Counted from the first letter of the stretch, positions 48,766-59,451 are shown. The stretch is DNA of 64,000 nucleotides from Acidobacteriota bacterium (GCA_020851565.1 JADZCN010000031.1:51962-115961), one strand, 5' to 3'. Translations and numbers: made by a program. Notes: a model not told the origin generated them from the sequence alone.

Positions 48766-49125
48766 GTGCACGAACTGTCCATCGCGCAGAGCCTGGTCAG
48801 CCTCGTCGAGCGGCAGCTGCCCGAGGGCGTCACCCGCGTGACCGCCGTGGACATGCGCCTCGGCGCACTGGCCGGCGTCGTCCGCGGCGCCCTGGAGTTC
48901 TGCTACGGTATCGCCACGGACGGGACCCCGCTCCAGGGCTCCACGCTCCGCATCGTCGAGCTGCCCGTGGTCATCCACTGTCCCGAGTGCCAGGCCGACC
49001 GGACCCTGGAGGGGGTGACATTCAGGTGCCCCGTGTGCGGAACGCTGAGCGGCGACCTCCGCCAGGGCCGGGAGCTGGACCTCGCCTCGATCGAGTACGA
49101 TGAGCCCGAGGTGGCGAGCGCATGA
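48766..49125 (+). CDS. hypA: Hydrogenase nickel-incorporation protein HypA
   Basis: MHELSIAQSLVSLVE start; zinc motif CPECQAD...CPVCG. Confidence 0.95.
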   Translation: MHELSIAQSLVSLVERQLPEGVTRVTAVDMRLGALAGVVRGALEFCYGIATDGTPLQGSTLRIVELPVVIHCPECQADRTLEGVTFRCPVCGTLSGDLRQGRELDLASIEYDEPEVASA

Positions 49126-49817
49126 CCACCACTCCACGCGTCCTCGAAATCCGGCAGAAGGTCCTCTCCAAGAACGATGAGCTGGCGCGCGGCCTGCGGG
49201 ATCGCCTGCACGCGCACGGCGTGTTCACGCTCAACTTCGTCTCCAGCCCCGGCACGGGGAAGACGCGCCTGCTCGAGGAGACGCTCGGGCGCCTGGTCGC
49301 ACGGGGCGTCAAGCCCGCCGCCCTGGTGGGCGACCTCGCCACCGACAACGACGCGCAGCGATTGATGCGGAGCGGCGTCCCCGTGCGGCAGATCACCACC
49401 GCGGGGCGCTGCCACCTCGAGGCCGAGATGATCGCCACGCATCTCGAAGGATGGGACCTCGGCCAGTTCGACATTCTCTTCATCGAGAACGTGGGCAACC
49501 TCGTCTGCCCGTCCAGCTACGACCTGGGCGAGGATCTCCGCGTCGTGATGCTCTCGGTCACCGAGGGCGAGGACAAGCCGCTCAAGTACCCGTCGCTGTT
49601 CAACTCCGCGGATCTGGCCGTCATCACCAAGCTGGACCTCGCCGAGGCCTGTGAGACCGACATGGCGGCCATGCACCAGAACCTCCAGGCCATCCGCCCG
49701 GGCATTCGCGTGTTCGAGACCTCGGCGAAGACGGGCGCCGGGATGGACGAGTGGATTGCCTTCCTGGTGGAACAGCAGAGGATCCGGCCCGCCGCCCCCG
49801 AGGCCACCGCCGAGTGA
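49122..49817 (+). CDS. hypB: Hydrogenase nickel-incorporation GTPase HypB
   Basis: P-loop [60 protein letters not shown] overlap with hypA. Confidence 0.97.
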   Translation: MTTTPRVLEIRQKVLSKNDELARGLRDRLHAHGVFTLNFVSSPGTGKTRLLEETLGRLVARGVKPAALVGDLATDNDAQRLMRSGVPVRQITTAGRCHLEAEMIATHLEGWDLGQFDILFIENVGNLVCPSSYDLGEDLRVVMLSVTEGEDKPLKYPSLFNSADLAVITKLDLAEACETDMAAMHQNLQAIRPGIRVFETSAKTGAGMDEWIAFLVEQQRIRPAAPEATAE

Positions 49818-49833
49818 TTTCCGGAGGACCGTC

Positions 49834-50943
49834 ATGAAGTACCTGGACGAGTTCCGCAACGCCGACATCGCGAAGAAGCTCGCCGACGACATCCACCGCA
49901 TCACCACGCGGCCGTGGGCGATCATGGAGGTCTGCGGCGGCCAGACGCACTCGATCATCCGGAATGGCATCGACCAGATCCTGCCCTCCGGCATCGAGCT
50001 CGTTCACGGTCCCGGCTGCCCGGTGTGTGTGACGCCCCTCGATGTCATCGACCAGGCACTGGCCATTGCCGGCCAGCGCGGCGTGACGTTCTGCTCGTTC
50101 GGCGACATGCTGCGCGTGCCCGGCAGCCGGAAGGACCTCTTCCAGGTGAAGAGCGAAGGCGGCGACGTCCGCGTCGTCTACTCGCCGCTGGACGCGGTGA
50201 AGCTCGCCGAGCAGCTGCCGGACCGCCAGGTGGTGTTCTTCGGCATCGGCTTCGAGACCACGGCGCCTGCCAACGCGATGGCCGTGCACGTGGCGAAGAC
50301 GCAGGGCCTGAAGAACTTCTCGATGCTCGTCTCGCACGTGCTGGTGCCGCCGGCCATTGCCGCCATCATGACGTCGCCGAAGAACCGCGTGCAGGCCTTC
50401 CTGGCCGCGGGGCACGTGTGCTGCGTGATGGGGATGCGCCAGTACCCCGCGCTGGCCGAGCGCTTCCACGTGCCCATCGTGGTCACCGGCTTCGAGCCCC
50501 TGGACCTGCTCGAGGGCATCCGCCGCGCCATCCGGCAGCTCGAGGCCGGGGAAGCCCGCGTCGAGAACGCGTACGAGCGCGTCGTCACCGTGGAAGGCAA
50601 CGTGCCGGCGCAGAAGATGCTGGCCGAAGTGTTCGAGGTGTGCGACCGGACGTGGCGCGGCATCGGCACCATCCCCGCCAGCGGCTGGCGGCTCTCCGAG
50701 GCCTATCGCGACTTCGATGCGGCCCTGCGCTTCGACGTCTCCGGCATCCGCACGCTGGAGTCGCCGCTCTGCCATGCGGGCGAGGTGTTGCAGGGCGCGC
50801 TCAAGCCCAATCAGTGCCCGGCCTTCGGCAAGGAGTGCACGCCGCGCACGCCGCTCGGCGCCACGATGGTGTCCAGCGAAGGCGCGTGCGCCGCGTACTA
50901 TCACTACGGCCGGTTCCGCGAGGCGGACCCGGTGACCGCGTAG
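49834..50943 (+). CDS. hypD: Hydrogenase maturation protein HypD
   Basis: [78 protein letters not shown]. Confidence 0.97.
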   Translation: MKYLDEFRNADIAKKLADDIHRITTRPWAIMEVCGGQTHSIIRNGIDQILPSGIELVHGPGCPVCVTPLDVIDQALAIAGQRGVTFCSFGDMLRVPGSRKDLFQVKSEGGDVRVVYSPLDAVKLAEQLPDRQVVFFGIGFETTAPANAMAVHVAKTQGLKNFSMLVSHVLVPPAIAAIMTSPKNRVQAFLAAGHVCCVMGMRQYPALAERFHVPIVVTGFEPLDLLEGIRRAIRQLEAGEARVENAYERVVTVEGNVPAQKMLAEVFEVCDRTWRGIGTIPASGWRLSEAYRDFDAALRFDVSGIRTLESPLCHAGEVLQGALKPNQCPAFGKECTPRTPLGATMVSSEGACAAYYHYGRFREADPVTA

Positions 50944-50950
50944 GCGCCCG

Positions 50951-52012
50951 ATGGCCGAGACCCTGGACTTCGAGTCGTGGACCTGCCCGCTCCCGCTGCG
51001 TGACTATCCGCGTGTGGTGCTCGGGCACGGCGGCGGCGGCAAGCTCTCTGAAGAGATCGTCGAGCACCTCTTCGTGCCGGCGTTCGGCAACCCCACGCTG
51101 AACGCGCTCGGCGACGCCAGCCTCGTGGAGCTGCCCCCAGGGCACGTGGCCATGACCACCGACTCGTTCGTCGTCCGGCCGCTCTTCTTCCCCGGCGGCA
51201 GCATCGGCGAGCTCGCGGTGAACGGCACGGTGAACGACCTGGCAATGGCCGGCGCGGTGCCGCAGTTCCTCACCGCGGGGTTCATCATCGAGGAAGGCCT
51301 CGAGATGGCCACGCTGGGCGCCATCGTGCAGCGGATGGCGGCCGCCGCGAAGCGCGCGGACGTGCAGATCGTCGCCGGCGATACCAAGGTGGTCGAGCGC
51401 GGGCACGGCGACGGCCTGTACATCAATACCTCTGGCGTGGGCGTGGTGCCGGCGGGCGTGGCACGCATCGGCCCCGACCGCGCGCGGCCGGGTGACAAGG
51501 TGATCGTCAGCGGCACGATTGGCGATCACGGCATCGCCGTGATGAGCGTGCGCGAGGGTCTGGAGTTCGAGACCGTCATCGAAAGCGACTGCGCGCCGCT
51601 CGGCACGCTGGCCCAGTCCATCGTGGACAACACCGGGCGCGTGCACGTGCTGCGCGACCCGACGCGCGGAGGCCTTGCGGCCACGCTCAACGAGGTCGCC
51701 CGCCAGTCGAAGGTCAGCATCATCGTCGAGGATCGGCAGGTGCCGGTGAAGCCGCAGGTGCAGGCCGCGTGCGAGCTGATGGGGCTGGACCCGTGGCACG
51801 TGGCCAACGAGGGGAAGCTCGTCGCCATCGTCGCGCCCGAGGCCGCCGACGAGGTGCTGGCATGGCTGCGCGCGCACGAGCTGGGGCGTGACGCCGCCAT
51901 CATCGGCGAGGTGCGCGCGGACCGCGCGGGCATGGTGGCCACGCGCACGGCCATCGGCGCCACGCGCGTCGTGCCGCTGCCACTGGGCGAGCTGCTGCCG
52001 CGGATCTGCTGA
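50951..52012 (+). CDS. hypE: Hydrogenase maturation protein HypE
   Basis: LGHGGGGKLSEEIVEHLFVPAFGN; MTTDSFVVRPLFFPGGSIGELAVNGTVNDLAMAGA; C-terminal LPRIC. Confidence 0.97.
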   Translation: MAETLDFESWTCPLPLRDYPRVVLGHGGGGKLSEEIVEHLFVPAFGNPTLNALGDASLVELPPGHVAMTTDSFVVRPLFFPGGSIGELAVNGTVNDLAMAGAVPQFLTAGFIIEEGLEMATLGAIVQRMAAAAKRADVQIVAGDTKVVERGHGDGLYINTSGVGVVPAGVARIGPDRARPGDKVIVSGTIGDHGIAVMSVREGLEFETVIESDCAPLGTLAQSIVDNTGRVHVLRDPTRGGLAATLNEVARQSKVSIIVEDRQVPVKPQVQAACELMGLDPWHVANEGKLVAIVAPEAADEVLAWLRAHELGRDAAIIGEVRADRAGMVATRTAIGATRVVPLPLGELLPRIC

Positions 52013-52055
52013 CCGCCGGGGAGCGACGGGCCTTCAGTCTCGTCGTCCTGCGCCG

Positions 52056-52469
52056 CTACGTGATGCTGTGCCCGAAGCACAGCCGGTAGCCGTTGCAGTC
52101 CACCACGTCGAAATCCCGGTTGCCGTACGGCTGCTCGCAGATGTCCCGCGCGATGGTCGCGCCCTTGCCCCTGAACTCCGCGATCAGCGCATCCGCGTCG
52201 TCCACCCAGACGTAGGCGTCCCACGCCGAGCGCTCCGGGTCGGCCTCGCTGTTCGGGCGCATCAACCCGCCCTCCTCCAACTGGCTCAGCATGATGATGA
52301 TCCCGCTGCGGTAGACCATGCAGAACGCTGGCGGGTCGCCCCAGAAACGCTCGTACTTGAACCCCAGCGTGTCGCGATAGTAGTTGGCCGTGGCCACGAC
52401 ATCGTCCACGATGAAGTAGGGCGCGATGCTCCAGCGCGGTGACGTGACCGGCGTCGCGTCGTCTGCCAT
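52056..52469 (-). CDS. VOC (glyoxalase/bleomycin resistance) family protein
   Basis: IAPYFIVDDVVATANYYRDTLGFKYERFWG...DFDVVDCNGYRLCFGHSI. Confidence 0.85.
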   Translation of the reverse strand: MADDATPVTSPRWSIAPYFIVDDVVATANYYRDTLGFKYERFWGDPPAFCMVYRSGIIIMLSQLEEGGLMRPNSEADPERSAWDAYVWVDDADALIAEFRGKGATIARDICEQPYGNRDFDVVDCNGYRLCFGHSIT

Positions 52470-52622
52470 GATGGGCCCTCCCCGAGGTCTCCGCGGTTGC
52501 CGAGGGGCGAAGGCTATCACGAGGATGTCACGCGAAGGCGGGCGATACGAGCGGGTTCATGGATGAGCCGACCCCATGCCGCCAACGTCTTAACAGGTGT
52601 TGAGCCCTCGTGCCCGGTCACC

Positions 52623-53495
52623 ATGCGTAAGACCCTCGTCTGCCTCGCGCTCCTCCTGGCCGCTCCCGCGTGGCCACAGGAGCGCCCTCTGCCCGACTTC
52701 CAGCGCTTCCTTCAGGAGACCCGCAAGCGCCTGCAGGCCGACGATGTGCGGCAGAGCGAGTACGTCTACGTGGAGACGCGGCGCGAGCAGAAGCTGGACA
52801 AGTCGGGCCGCACGACGAAGGAAACGCTGAACGTCTACGAGAGCTACCCGGCCCTGCCCGGGGAGTCTCGCTGGCAGCGGCAGACCGTGAAGGACGGTCA
52901 GGCCCTCCCGGCGGAGGACCTGGCGAAGCAGGACCGCGAGCGGCAGAAGAAGGTGATGGAGTACGTCCGCAGGATGGAGCGGGACCCGGCGAAGATCCGG
53001 GCGGCGCAGGAGAAGAAGCGCGCGGAGGAGCTGCGCGACACCGAGCGAGCCGTGGACGATGCGCTCGTCGTGTACGAGCTCAAGATGCTCGGCCGCGAGG
53101 TGGTGAGCGGGTACGAGACCATCGCCATCTCGTTCACGCCGCGCCAGAGCGCGAAGCCGAGAACGCGCGAGGGCAAGGTGATGAAGCACTTTGCCGGCAA
53201 GGCGTGGGTGAGCGAGTCGGAGTACGAGCTGGTGCGGCTCGAGGCGGAGGCAATCGAGACGGCATCGTTCGGCCTGGGGCTGCTGGCGCGCGTGCACAAG
53301 GGGTCGAAGGCGGCCTTCGAGCGGCGGAAGGTGAACGGCGAGGAGTGGCTGCCCGCGCGCGCCAGCTACACGGCCACCGCGCGCGTGCTGCTGCTGAAGA
53401 TGCTGCGCATCGGGGGGACGTCGGAGTTCTCGGACTACCGGAAGTTCACGGTCGAAACCGAGACCCGGATTGGCAAGCCCGGCGCTGGCCATTGA
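52623..53495 (+). CDS. Hypothetical exported protein
   Basis: Signal MRKTLVCLALLLAAPAWPQ; charged periplasmic sequence; GLARVHKGSKAAFERRKVNGEEWLPARASYTATARVLLLKMLR. Confidence 0.6.
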   Translation: MRKTLVCLALLLAAPAWPQERPLPDFQRFLQETRKRLQADDVRQSEYVYVETRREQKLDKSGRTTKETLNVYESYPALPGESRWQRQTVKDGQALPAEDLAKQDRERQKKVMEYVRRMERDPAKIRAAQEKKRAEELRDTERAVDDALVVYELKMLGREVVSGYETIAISFTPRQSAKPRTREGKVMKHFAGKAWVSESEYELVRLEAEAIETASFGLGLLARVHKGSKAAFERRKVNGEEWLPARASYTATARVLLLKMLRIGGTSEFSDYRKFTVETETRIGKPGAGH

Positions 53496-53555
53496 CGGCG
53501 CGAACGCCCGCGCGAAACCGTCGCGCCGGCATAATGGGGTGTCCCCAGGCCCCTG

Positions 53556-56132
53556 ATGGTGCAGCCCACGTTTCAGGACATCGCCACCCGGTCTCCCGAC
53601 GAGGCGTTGTCTCTCCTGTCGTCCGCGCGGGACGGCCTGTCTCCCGATTCAGCGGCCACGCGTCTTGCTGAGCACGGCCTCGACGAGCTCTCCGGCGCCG
53701 AGACGACGGCGCTCGAGATCCTCCTGCGCCAGTTCAAGTCGTCCTTCATCTATCTCCTGTTCGCGGCCTCCGCCATCGCCATCTACCTCCGCGAGTACCT
53801 CGACGCCGCGATCATCTTCCTCTTCCTCGTCATCAACGCCCTGCTCGGATTCGTGCAGGAGTACCGCGCCGAGCACGCGCTCCAGCTCCTGAAGCAGTTC
53901 GTCGAGCGCCGGGCCCGCGTGCGGCGCGGAGGGCTGGTGGTGAGCGTGCCTGTACGCGAGGTGGTGGCGGGCGATGTCGTCCTGCTCTCGGCTGGCGATA
54001 CGATCCCTGGCGACGGGCTCTTCATCCGCGCCGACGGGGTCGAGGTGGACGAATCGCCGATGACGGGGGAAACCTCGCCGGTGGAGAAGACATGCGGCGC
54101 ACTGGCCGCCCCGCCGGACGATGCCTACGGGGCCGCGAACATCGGGTTCACGCGCACCACCCTCATGGCCGGCGATGCGGACCTGCTGGTCTTCGCAACC
54201 GGCAACCACACCACCGTTGGCGGGATTGCGGGGACCATGCGCGCCGCCGAGGCGCCGAGCGCGTTCGAGGCGGGCGTCTCGGAGTTCAGCGCGTTCGTCC
54301 TGAAGATGCTCGGCGTGACGGTGCCTCTCGTGTACCTCCTCCACGCGCTGGTCACCGACAGCCAGGTGACCCTCGGGCAGTTCCTCCTGTTCTCCATCGC
54401 CCTCACGGTCTCGGCCATCCCCGAGGCGCTGCCTCTCGTCACCACCATCTCGCTCACCCGCGGCGCCCTCGCGCTGGCGAAGAAGCACGTCGTCCCGCGT
54501 CGCCTCTCGGCCATCGAGGACCTGGGATCCATCGACGTGCTGGCGACCGACAAGACCGGGACGATTACCGAGAACACGCTCCTGGTGGCGGACGTGTACG
54601 GAGACAGGGACACGCTGATCCGCTACGCGCTGGTGCCACCGCTGGCACGAGGCAGCTCCACCGTGCAGAACCAGGCGTTCGACGCCGCCATCCTGGCGGA
54701 GGTCGGCGAAGACGTGCGCGCGCAGCTGGCCGCCCTGACGCTCGTGGACGAGCTGCCGTTCGACCCCGTGCGCCGGCGCGCCACCGTGCTCGTCGAGGCC
54801 GATGAGAGGGACCTGGACCCGGCCGCGGGCGTCCAGCCGAGTAATCCAGCCAATCTGCGTAATCCGCGTAATCTGCGGCTGATCTCCCGGGGCGCACCCG
54901 AGGCGCTCTACGCCGGCGCCGCGGACGAGGCCGCCGCGCTGGCGTGGGCGGCCGGCGAGGGGCGGAAGGGCCGGCGGGTCCTGGCCGTGGCGTGGAAGGA
55001 CGAAGGGCCGGATGGCCGGCGCGTCGTGGATCCGGACGACGAACGCGGCATGACTCCCATCGGCGTCATCTCCTTCGCGGATCCGCTGAAGCCGACCACG
55101 CGGGCCGCGGTCGAACAGGCCGAGCGCCTGGGCGTGCGCGTGAAGATGATCACCGGCGACTCGAAAGAGGTGGCCGGCTGGGTGGCGGTCGAGATCGGGT
55201 TGATCGACGATCCGGCAGAAGTGCTGCTCGGCAGCGAATTCGCGCGCATGTCGCCGGAGGAGAGGGCGTCAGCGGTGGATCGCTACGACGTCTTCGCGCG
55301 CGCCACCCCCGAGCAGAAGTTCGACATCGTCAAGGCGCTCGATGCGAAGCACCTCGTCGGCTTCCTCGGCGAGGGTTTCAACGACGCACCCGCCCTGAAA
55401 GTGGCGCACGTGGGGCTCGCGGTGGACGGTGCTTCGGACATCGCGCAGGATGCGGCGGACGTCGTGCTGCTGAACCGGTCGCTCGAGGTGATCGTGGACG
55501 GCATCCGGGAGGGCCGGACGATCTTCGCCAACACGATGAAGTACATCCGGGCGACGCTCACGTCGAACGTGGGCAACTTCTACGCGCTGGCGTTCGCCGC
55601 GCTCTTCATCCCGTACCTCCCGATGCTGCCCGTCCAGATCCTGCTGCTGAACCTGCTGTCCGACTTCCCGATGATCTCCATCGCCGCCGACAGCGTGGAC
55701 GAGGCCGAGCTGGCGCGGCCGCGCGGCTACCAGGTGGGCGAGCTGACCGGCGTCGCCATGCTCCTGGGCGCCGTCTCCACGCTCTTCGACTTTGCGTTCT
55801 TCGGCTACTTCGTCCGTTTCGCCGAGCCGGCGCTCCTCCAGACGATGTGGTTCATGGGAAGCGTCCTGACCGAGCTCGTGCTGCTGTTCTCCATCCCCAC
55901 GGCGCTGCCGTTCTGGCGCTCCACGCCGCCGAGCGGGACGGTGCTGTGGCTGACACTGCTGGTGATGGCGACGGCAGTGGCGCTGCCGTTCATCGCGCCT
56001 GCCCGCGCGCTCTTCGGCTTCGTTGCACCCGCGCCGGAGCACCTGGTAATGGCCCTCGGGCTCGTCGCGCTGTACTTCGTTTCGACAGAGGCGGCGAAGC
56101 TGTTGTTCTACCGCTACTGGGAGCGCGCCTGA
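53556..56132 (+). CDS. Cation-translocating P-type ATPase
   Basis: DKTGTITENTLL, PMTGETSPVEK, MITGDSKEVAGWVA, FLGEGFNDAPALKVAHVGLAVDGASDIAQDAADVVLL. Confidence 0.95.
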   Translation: MVQPTFQDIATRSPDEALSLLSSARDGLSPDSAATRLAEHGLDELSGAETTALEILLRQFKSSFIYLLFAASAIAIYLREYLDAAIIFLFLVINALLGFVQEYRAEHALQLLKQFVERRARVRRGGLVVSVPVREVVAGDVVLLSAGDTIPGDGLFIRADGVEVDESPMTGETSPVEKTCGALAAPPDDAYGAANIGFTRTTLMAGDADLLVFATGNHTTVGGIAGTMRAAEAPSAFEAGVSEFSAFVLKMLGVTVPLVYLLHALVTDSQVTLGQFLLFSIALTVSAIPEALPLVTTISLTRGALALAKKHVVPRRLSAIEDLGSIDVLATDKTGTITENTLLVADVYGDRDTLIRYALVPPLARGSSTVQNQAFDAAILAEVGEDVRAQLAALTLVDELPFDPVRRRATVLVEADERDLDPAAGVQPSNPANLRNPRNLRLISRGAPEALYAGAADEAAALAWAAGEGRKGRRVLAVAWKDEGPDGRRVVDPDDERGMTPIGVISFADPLKPTTRAAVEQAERLGVRVKMITGDSKEVAGWVAVEIGLIDDPAEVLLGSEFARMSPEERASAVDRYDVFARATPEQKFDIVKALDAKHLVGFLGEGFNDAPALKVAHVGLAVDGASDIAQDAADVVLLNRSLEVIVDGIREGRTIFANTMKYIRATLTSNVGNFYALAFAALFIPYLPMLPVQILLLNLLSDFPMISIAADSVDEAELARPRGYQVGELTGVAMLLGAVSTLFDFAFFGYFVRFAEPALLQTMWFMGSVLTELVLLFSIPTALPFWRSTPPSGTVLWLTLLVMATAVALPFIAPARALFGFVAPAPEHLVMALGLVALYFVSTEAAKLLFYRYWERA
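54838..54881 (+). repeat. In-frame AATCTGCG-type 9-bp repeat inside the P-type ATPase CDS
   Basis: agtaatccagccaatctgcgtaatccgcgtaatctgcgg, encoding SNPANLRNPRNLR. Confidence 0.85.
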
Positions 56133-56189
56133 AACAGCAGGGGCCAACCGGCACCGACGGTCTCCCGCCGCGCCGGATGGCGCAGCTCC

Positions 56190-57209
56190 TCAGCGTACCG
56201 ACGCCCCGCTGGCTGTGGCCTCGCGGGCCGGCTCCCCGGCCAGGAACTCCGCGTAGCGCGCCAGGTCCACGTTCCCGCCGCTGATGACGATGCCCACGCG
56301 GAGGCCCCGGACGCCCACCGCGCCGGTGAACGCGGCCGCGGCGGCCAGCGCGCCCGTGGGCTCCACCACCAGCTTCATGCGCTCGGCGAAGAACCGCATG
56401 GCGGCCACGAGATCCTCGTCCCTCACGGTGACGATGTCCGCCACCAGCGCCTGCATGACCGGGAACGTGAGATCGCCCGTGCGTTGGGTCTGCGCGCCGT
56501 CCGCGATGGTGCGCGGCACGTCGATGCTCACGATTTCGCCGCGCTGCAGGCTCTGCTGGACGTCGTTGCCGACCTCCGGCTCCACGCCAATCACGCGGCA
56601 GTGCGGGAGCAGGTCACGCGCGATCGCGGCGCAGCCGGAGATGAGCCCGCCGCCGCCCACGCAGGCCAGCAGCAGGTCCAGCCCGCCGCCGTCCATCTCC
56701 CGTACCTGCTCGATCAGCTCCAGGGCCGCCGTGCCCTGGCCCGCCATCACGTGCGCGTGGTTGAACGGCGGCACCACGGTCATGCCGCGCTCTTCCGCGA
56801 TCCGCCGCGCGATGGCCTCGCGGTCCTCGGTGTAGCGGTCGTACAGCACCACCTCGGCGCCGTACTCGCGCGTGGCCCGAATCTTCAGCGGCGGCGCATC
56901 GCTCGGCATCACGATGAGCGCGGGCATCCCGAGAATCTGCGCGGAGAGCGCCACGGCCTGCGCGTGGTTGCCGCTCGAGAACGCCAGCGCGCCGCGCGCG
57001 CGCTGCTCCGGCGTGAACTGCACGAGCGTGTTGTAGGCACCGCGGAACTTGAAGGCGCCCATGCGCTGAAGGTTCTCGCACTTGAAGAACAGGTGGGCGC
57101 CCGTGCGGGCGTCCGCTGTCCGGGAGGTGAGGACCGGTGTGCGGTGGGCGACGCCGCGCAGTCGTTCGGCGGCGGCCAGGACGTCGTTGCTGCTGATGGG
57201 CAGGGACAT
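56190..57209 (-). CDS. PLP-dependent threonine/serine dehydratase family
   Basis: FFKCENLQRMGAFKFRGAYNTL; FSSGNHAQAVALSAQILG; LLACVGGGGLISGCAAIARD. Confidence 0.92.
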   Translation of the reverse strand: MSLPISSNDVLAAAERLRGVAHRTPVLTSRTADARTGAHLFFKCENLQRMGAFKFRGAYNTLVQFTPEQRARGALAFSSGNHAQAVALSAQILGMPALIVMPSDAPPLKIRATREYGAEVVLYDRYTEDREAIARRIAEERGMTVVPPFNHAHVMAGQGTAALELIEQVREMDGGGLDLLLACVGGGGLISGCAAIARDLLPHCRVIGVEPEVGNDVQQSLQRGEIVSIDVPRTIADGAQTQRTGDLTFPVMQALVADIVTVRDEDLVAAMRFFAERMKLVVEPTGALAAAAAFTGAVGVRGLRVGIVISGGNVDLARYAEFLAGEPAREATASGASVR

Positions 57210-57259
57210 GTGCCCATTACCCTATCCCATCAGCGGCAACCCGTGCGTCTGCAGCGTGG

Positions 57260-58222
57260 CTACTCCCGGAACTTCTTGTCCCGGAACGCGTGCCAGTGCG
57301 TCCGCATCCGCTTCGTCTGGTCCGACGTGAAGTGGTCCATGCACACGTCGTCCACGTAGTCCATGAAGTTCGTGATGGGATCCCCGCCAGGGAACGGCGC
57401 GCCGGTGCAGCTGTCGCGCGGCGCGCAGAAGAACTGGGGCTCGGCCTCCACGGGCGTGTCCTTGATCTTGTCGCCGGGATGCGTGCAGCCGCCGCTGCCG
57501 AAGGTGTGATCCAGGCCCAGCCAGTGGCCCACTTCGTGGGTGCCGGTGTCGCCCTGGTCGTAGGTGAGGAAGCCGTCCGGCTCCTCGCCGGTCGTGTACG
57601 GGAACTCGAAGCCGGTGCCCGGCAGCGCTGCCCAGTAGAGGACGACGCCGTCGTAGCCCGGCGAGAACTTGTAGTAGAAGGGCAGCGTCGCCCAGCCTAG
57701 GTAGACGTCGCCGTTGGTGGTGTAGATGTTCAGGCTTTCGGGTCCGCCGCGGCGGAGGGCCGTCTTCATGGCGACTTCCTCTGCGGAGCCGGCCACGGCG
57801 AAGAACCACGCATTGTTCGCGACGACCTCGACGCCCTTCAGGTCGAACGCGAACCCGCTGCCCGCGTACGCGGCGTTCAGCACCTGCATCTGGTCGGGCA
57901 CGAGGCCGCTGACGTTGGCGCCGCCGCTGCTGGTGGTGATGATGTGCCAGTAGACGGGGATGGTCACGGTGCCCCCCGGGTCCCGTCTGCCGCGGTTGGC
58001 CGCGGCTTCGATGATCTCCTGCATCTCGGCTGACGGCGTGCGGACGGCGCAGCGGTCGACGCGCCGCGTGAACGCGGGCTCGGCCGCGCGGGCGCCGGGA
58101 GCCTGCTCCGCGGCGTCGAGCCCGGCTGCGGCCGGCGATGGTGCCCCGGGCCCGGCAAGCCAGGCGACGCCGGCGGCGAGGAGGAGGGCAAGGGAGAACC
58201 TGGCGGGGAGTCGTGTCTGCAT
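57260..58222 (-). CDS. Pappalysin-like (M43) zinc metalloprotease
   Basis: Zinc motif THEVGHWLGLDHTF; Met-turn region TNFMDYVDDVCMDHFTSDQTKRM; signal peptide. Confidence 0.92.
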   Translation of the reverse strand: MQTRLPARFSLALLLAAGVAWLAGPGAPSPAAAGLDAAEQAPGARAAEPAFTRRVDRCAVRTPSAEMQEIIEAAANRGRRDPGGTVTIPVYWHIITTSSGGANVSGLVPDQMQVLNAAYAGSGFAFDLKGVEVVANNAWFFAVAGSAEEVAMKTALRRGGPESLNIYTTNGDVYLGWATLPFYYKFSPGYDGVVLYWAALPGTGFEFPYTTGEEPDGFLTYDQGDTGTHEVGHWLGLDHTFGSGGCTHPGDKIKDTPVEAEPQFFCAPRDSCTGAPFPGGDPITNFMDYVDDVCMDHFTSDQTKRMRTHWHAFRDKKFRE

Positions 58223-58363
58223 GAGGGCGTCTCCGATCTGTGGTGTGAGGCGCACGTTACGCCGGCGGGTCGGATGTGTCAACGAAGCCCGCCGGTCGCC
58301 ACACGCATCGACTCGCTACAATGCACGAGCTGGCGCATGTGCTGCCATGGAGGATCTCCCGAC

Positions 58364-59323
58364 GTGAGAGGAAACGGGTTCCGAGCCGTCCGTGCGTTCG
58401 CGGGCGCCGTCGTCGTTGCCACCGCGTTCGCGGCCGTGCCCGCCCCGGCCGCCGCGCAGACCGCCGCCCGGCTCCGGCTGGACCCGGTGAAGGCGCTGCG
58501 GATCCAGGGCGTCACCGAGGCGGAGTCCCGCGAGTTCAACGCCCGCATCGCCGCCATGCACGCGTTCCTGGGCGCACTGGCCGAGCTCCGCGAGCCGCGC
58601 GCGCCGGAGTGCGCCTCCATCTACAGCAACATGGAGCAGCGGAAGAACGCCGTCGCCGGCACGGTGCAGGGGGGCGCGGTCATCGGCTTCATGACCGGCC
58701 CGCCGGGTGGGCCGTGCCCGAAGCTCGCCAGCACCGCCATCCAGATTCGCCTCAACGACCTCCGCTGGATCTACAGCTGCCCGCACCAGCTGCGCGAGCA
58801 GCAGTTCTGCACCCTTCCCGCGTTCCAGCCCGGGCAGGGCCGGTTCCAGCGCTGGGAGGGGCGGCAGGCGTTCTACGTGTGGACGCGCGGCGGCGAGCCG
58901 CTGCTCCTGCCCGTCACCAAGGACGACTACCTGCGCGCGTGGGAGGCCGAGATGCAGGCGCGCGTCGCCGCTGGGGAAGGTGACCCCGCGTGGCTCGGCA
59001 AGGAGATCGAGCGCATCCGTGCGCGGCGGTCCGCGCTCACGCCCGAGCAGCGGGCGCTGCCGGCCTGCGAGCAGCTGCCGGAGGCGGGGAAGGAGTACCT
59101 GCAGTGGGAGCCCGGCGCGGGGGCGTGCGCGCCGGGCCGGGCGATCGGCACGCCCAACCCCGGCGCGGTCCGGAGCACGCCGTCGCCGGTGGACGTCGAG
59201 ACGATTGTTCTTCGCACCGAAACCGGCCGCGTGGTGGGCGTGCCGGTGGAGGCGCACGAGCACAAGCTGCGCGTGCTCGGCGCGTTTGATTTCGAGGGGC
59301 TGGTGCGGGTGGTGACGCGATAG
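58364..59323 (+). CDS. Hypothetical secreted protein
   Basis: Signal FRAVRAFAGAVVVATAFAAVPAPAAAQ; GTG 58364 or ATG 58337 start. Confidence 0.6.
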   Translation: MRGNGFRAVRAFAGAVVVATAFAAVPAPAAAQTAARLRLDPVKALRIQGVTEAESREFNARIAAMHAFLGALAELREPRAPECASIYSNMEQRKNAVAGTVQGGAVIGFMTGPPGGPCPKLASTAIQIRLNDLRWIYSCPHQLREQQFCTLPAFQPGQGRFQRWEGRQAFYVWTRGGEPLLLPVTKDDYLRAWEAEMQARVAAGEGDPAWLGKEIERIRARRSALTPEQRALPACEQLPEAGKEYLQWEPGAGACAPGRAIGTPNPGAVRSTPSPVDVETIVLRTETGRVVGVPVEAHEHKLRVLGAFDFEGLVRVVTR

Positions 59324-59367
59324 GTCAGCGACCCCCTGCGCCCAAGGCGAAGAAACCCACACAACTG

Positions 59368-59400
59368 GGGGCAGCGGGAGACCGCTGCCCCTCGTTTTTC
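59368..59400 (+). terminator. Rho-independent terminator
   Basis: Perfect 10-bp stem GGGGCAGCGG-GAGA-CCGCTGCCCC (GNRA-type tetraloop) followed by TCGTTTTTC. Confidence 0.93.
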
Positions 59401-59451
59401 CTAGGAAATTCTCAACTTGGGGCAACTGCAGTAAACCGCGAGCCGCTACCG

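Noticed and set aside
55360-55400. P-type ATPase hinge motif FLGEGFNDAPAL (Glu for Asp of GDGxND) as loss of function
   Set aside because: I recall GEGxNDAPAL as a recurring subfamily variant, and all other catalytic motifs are intact
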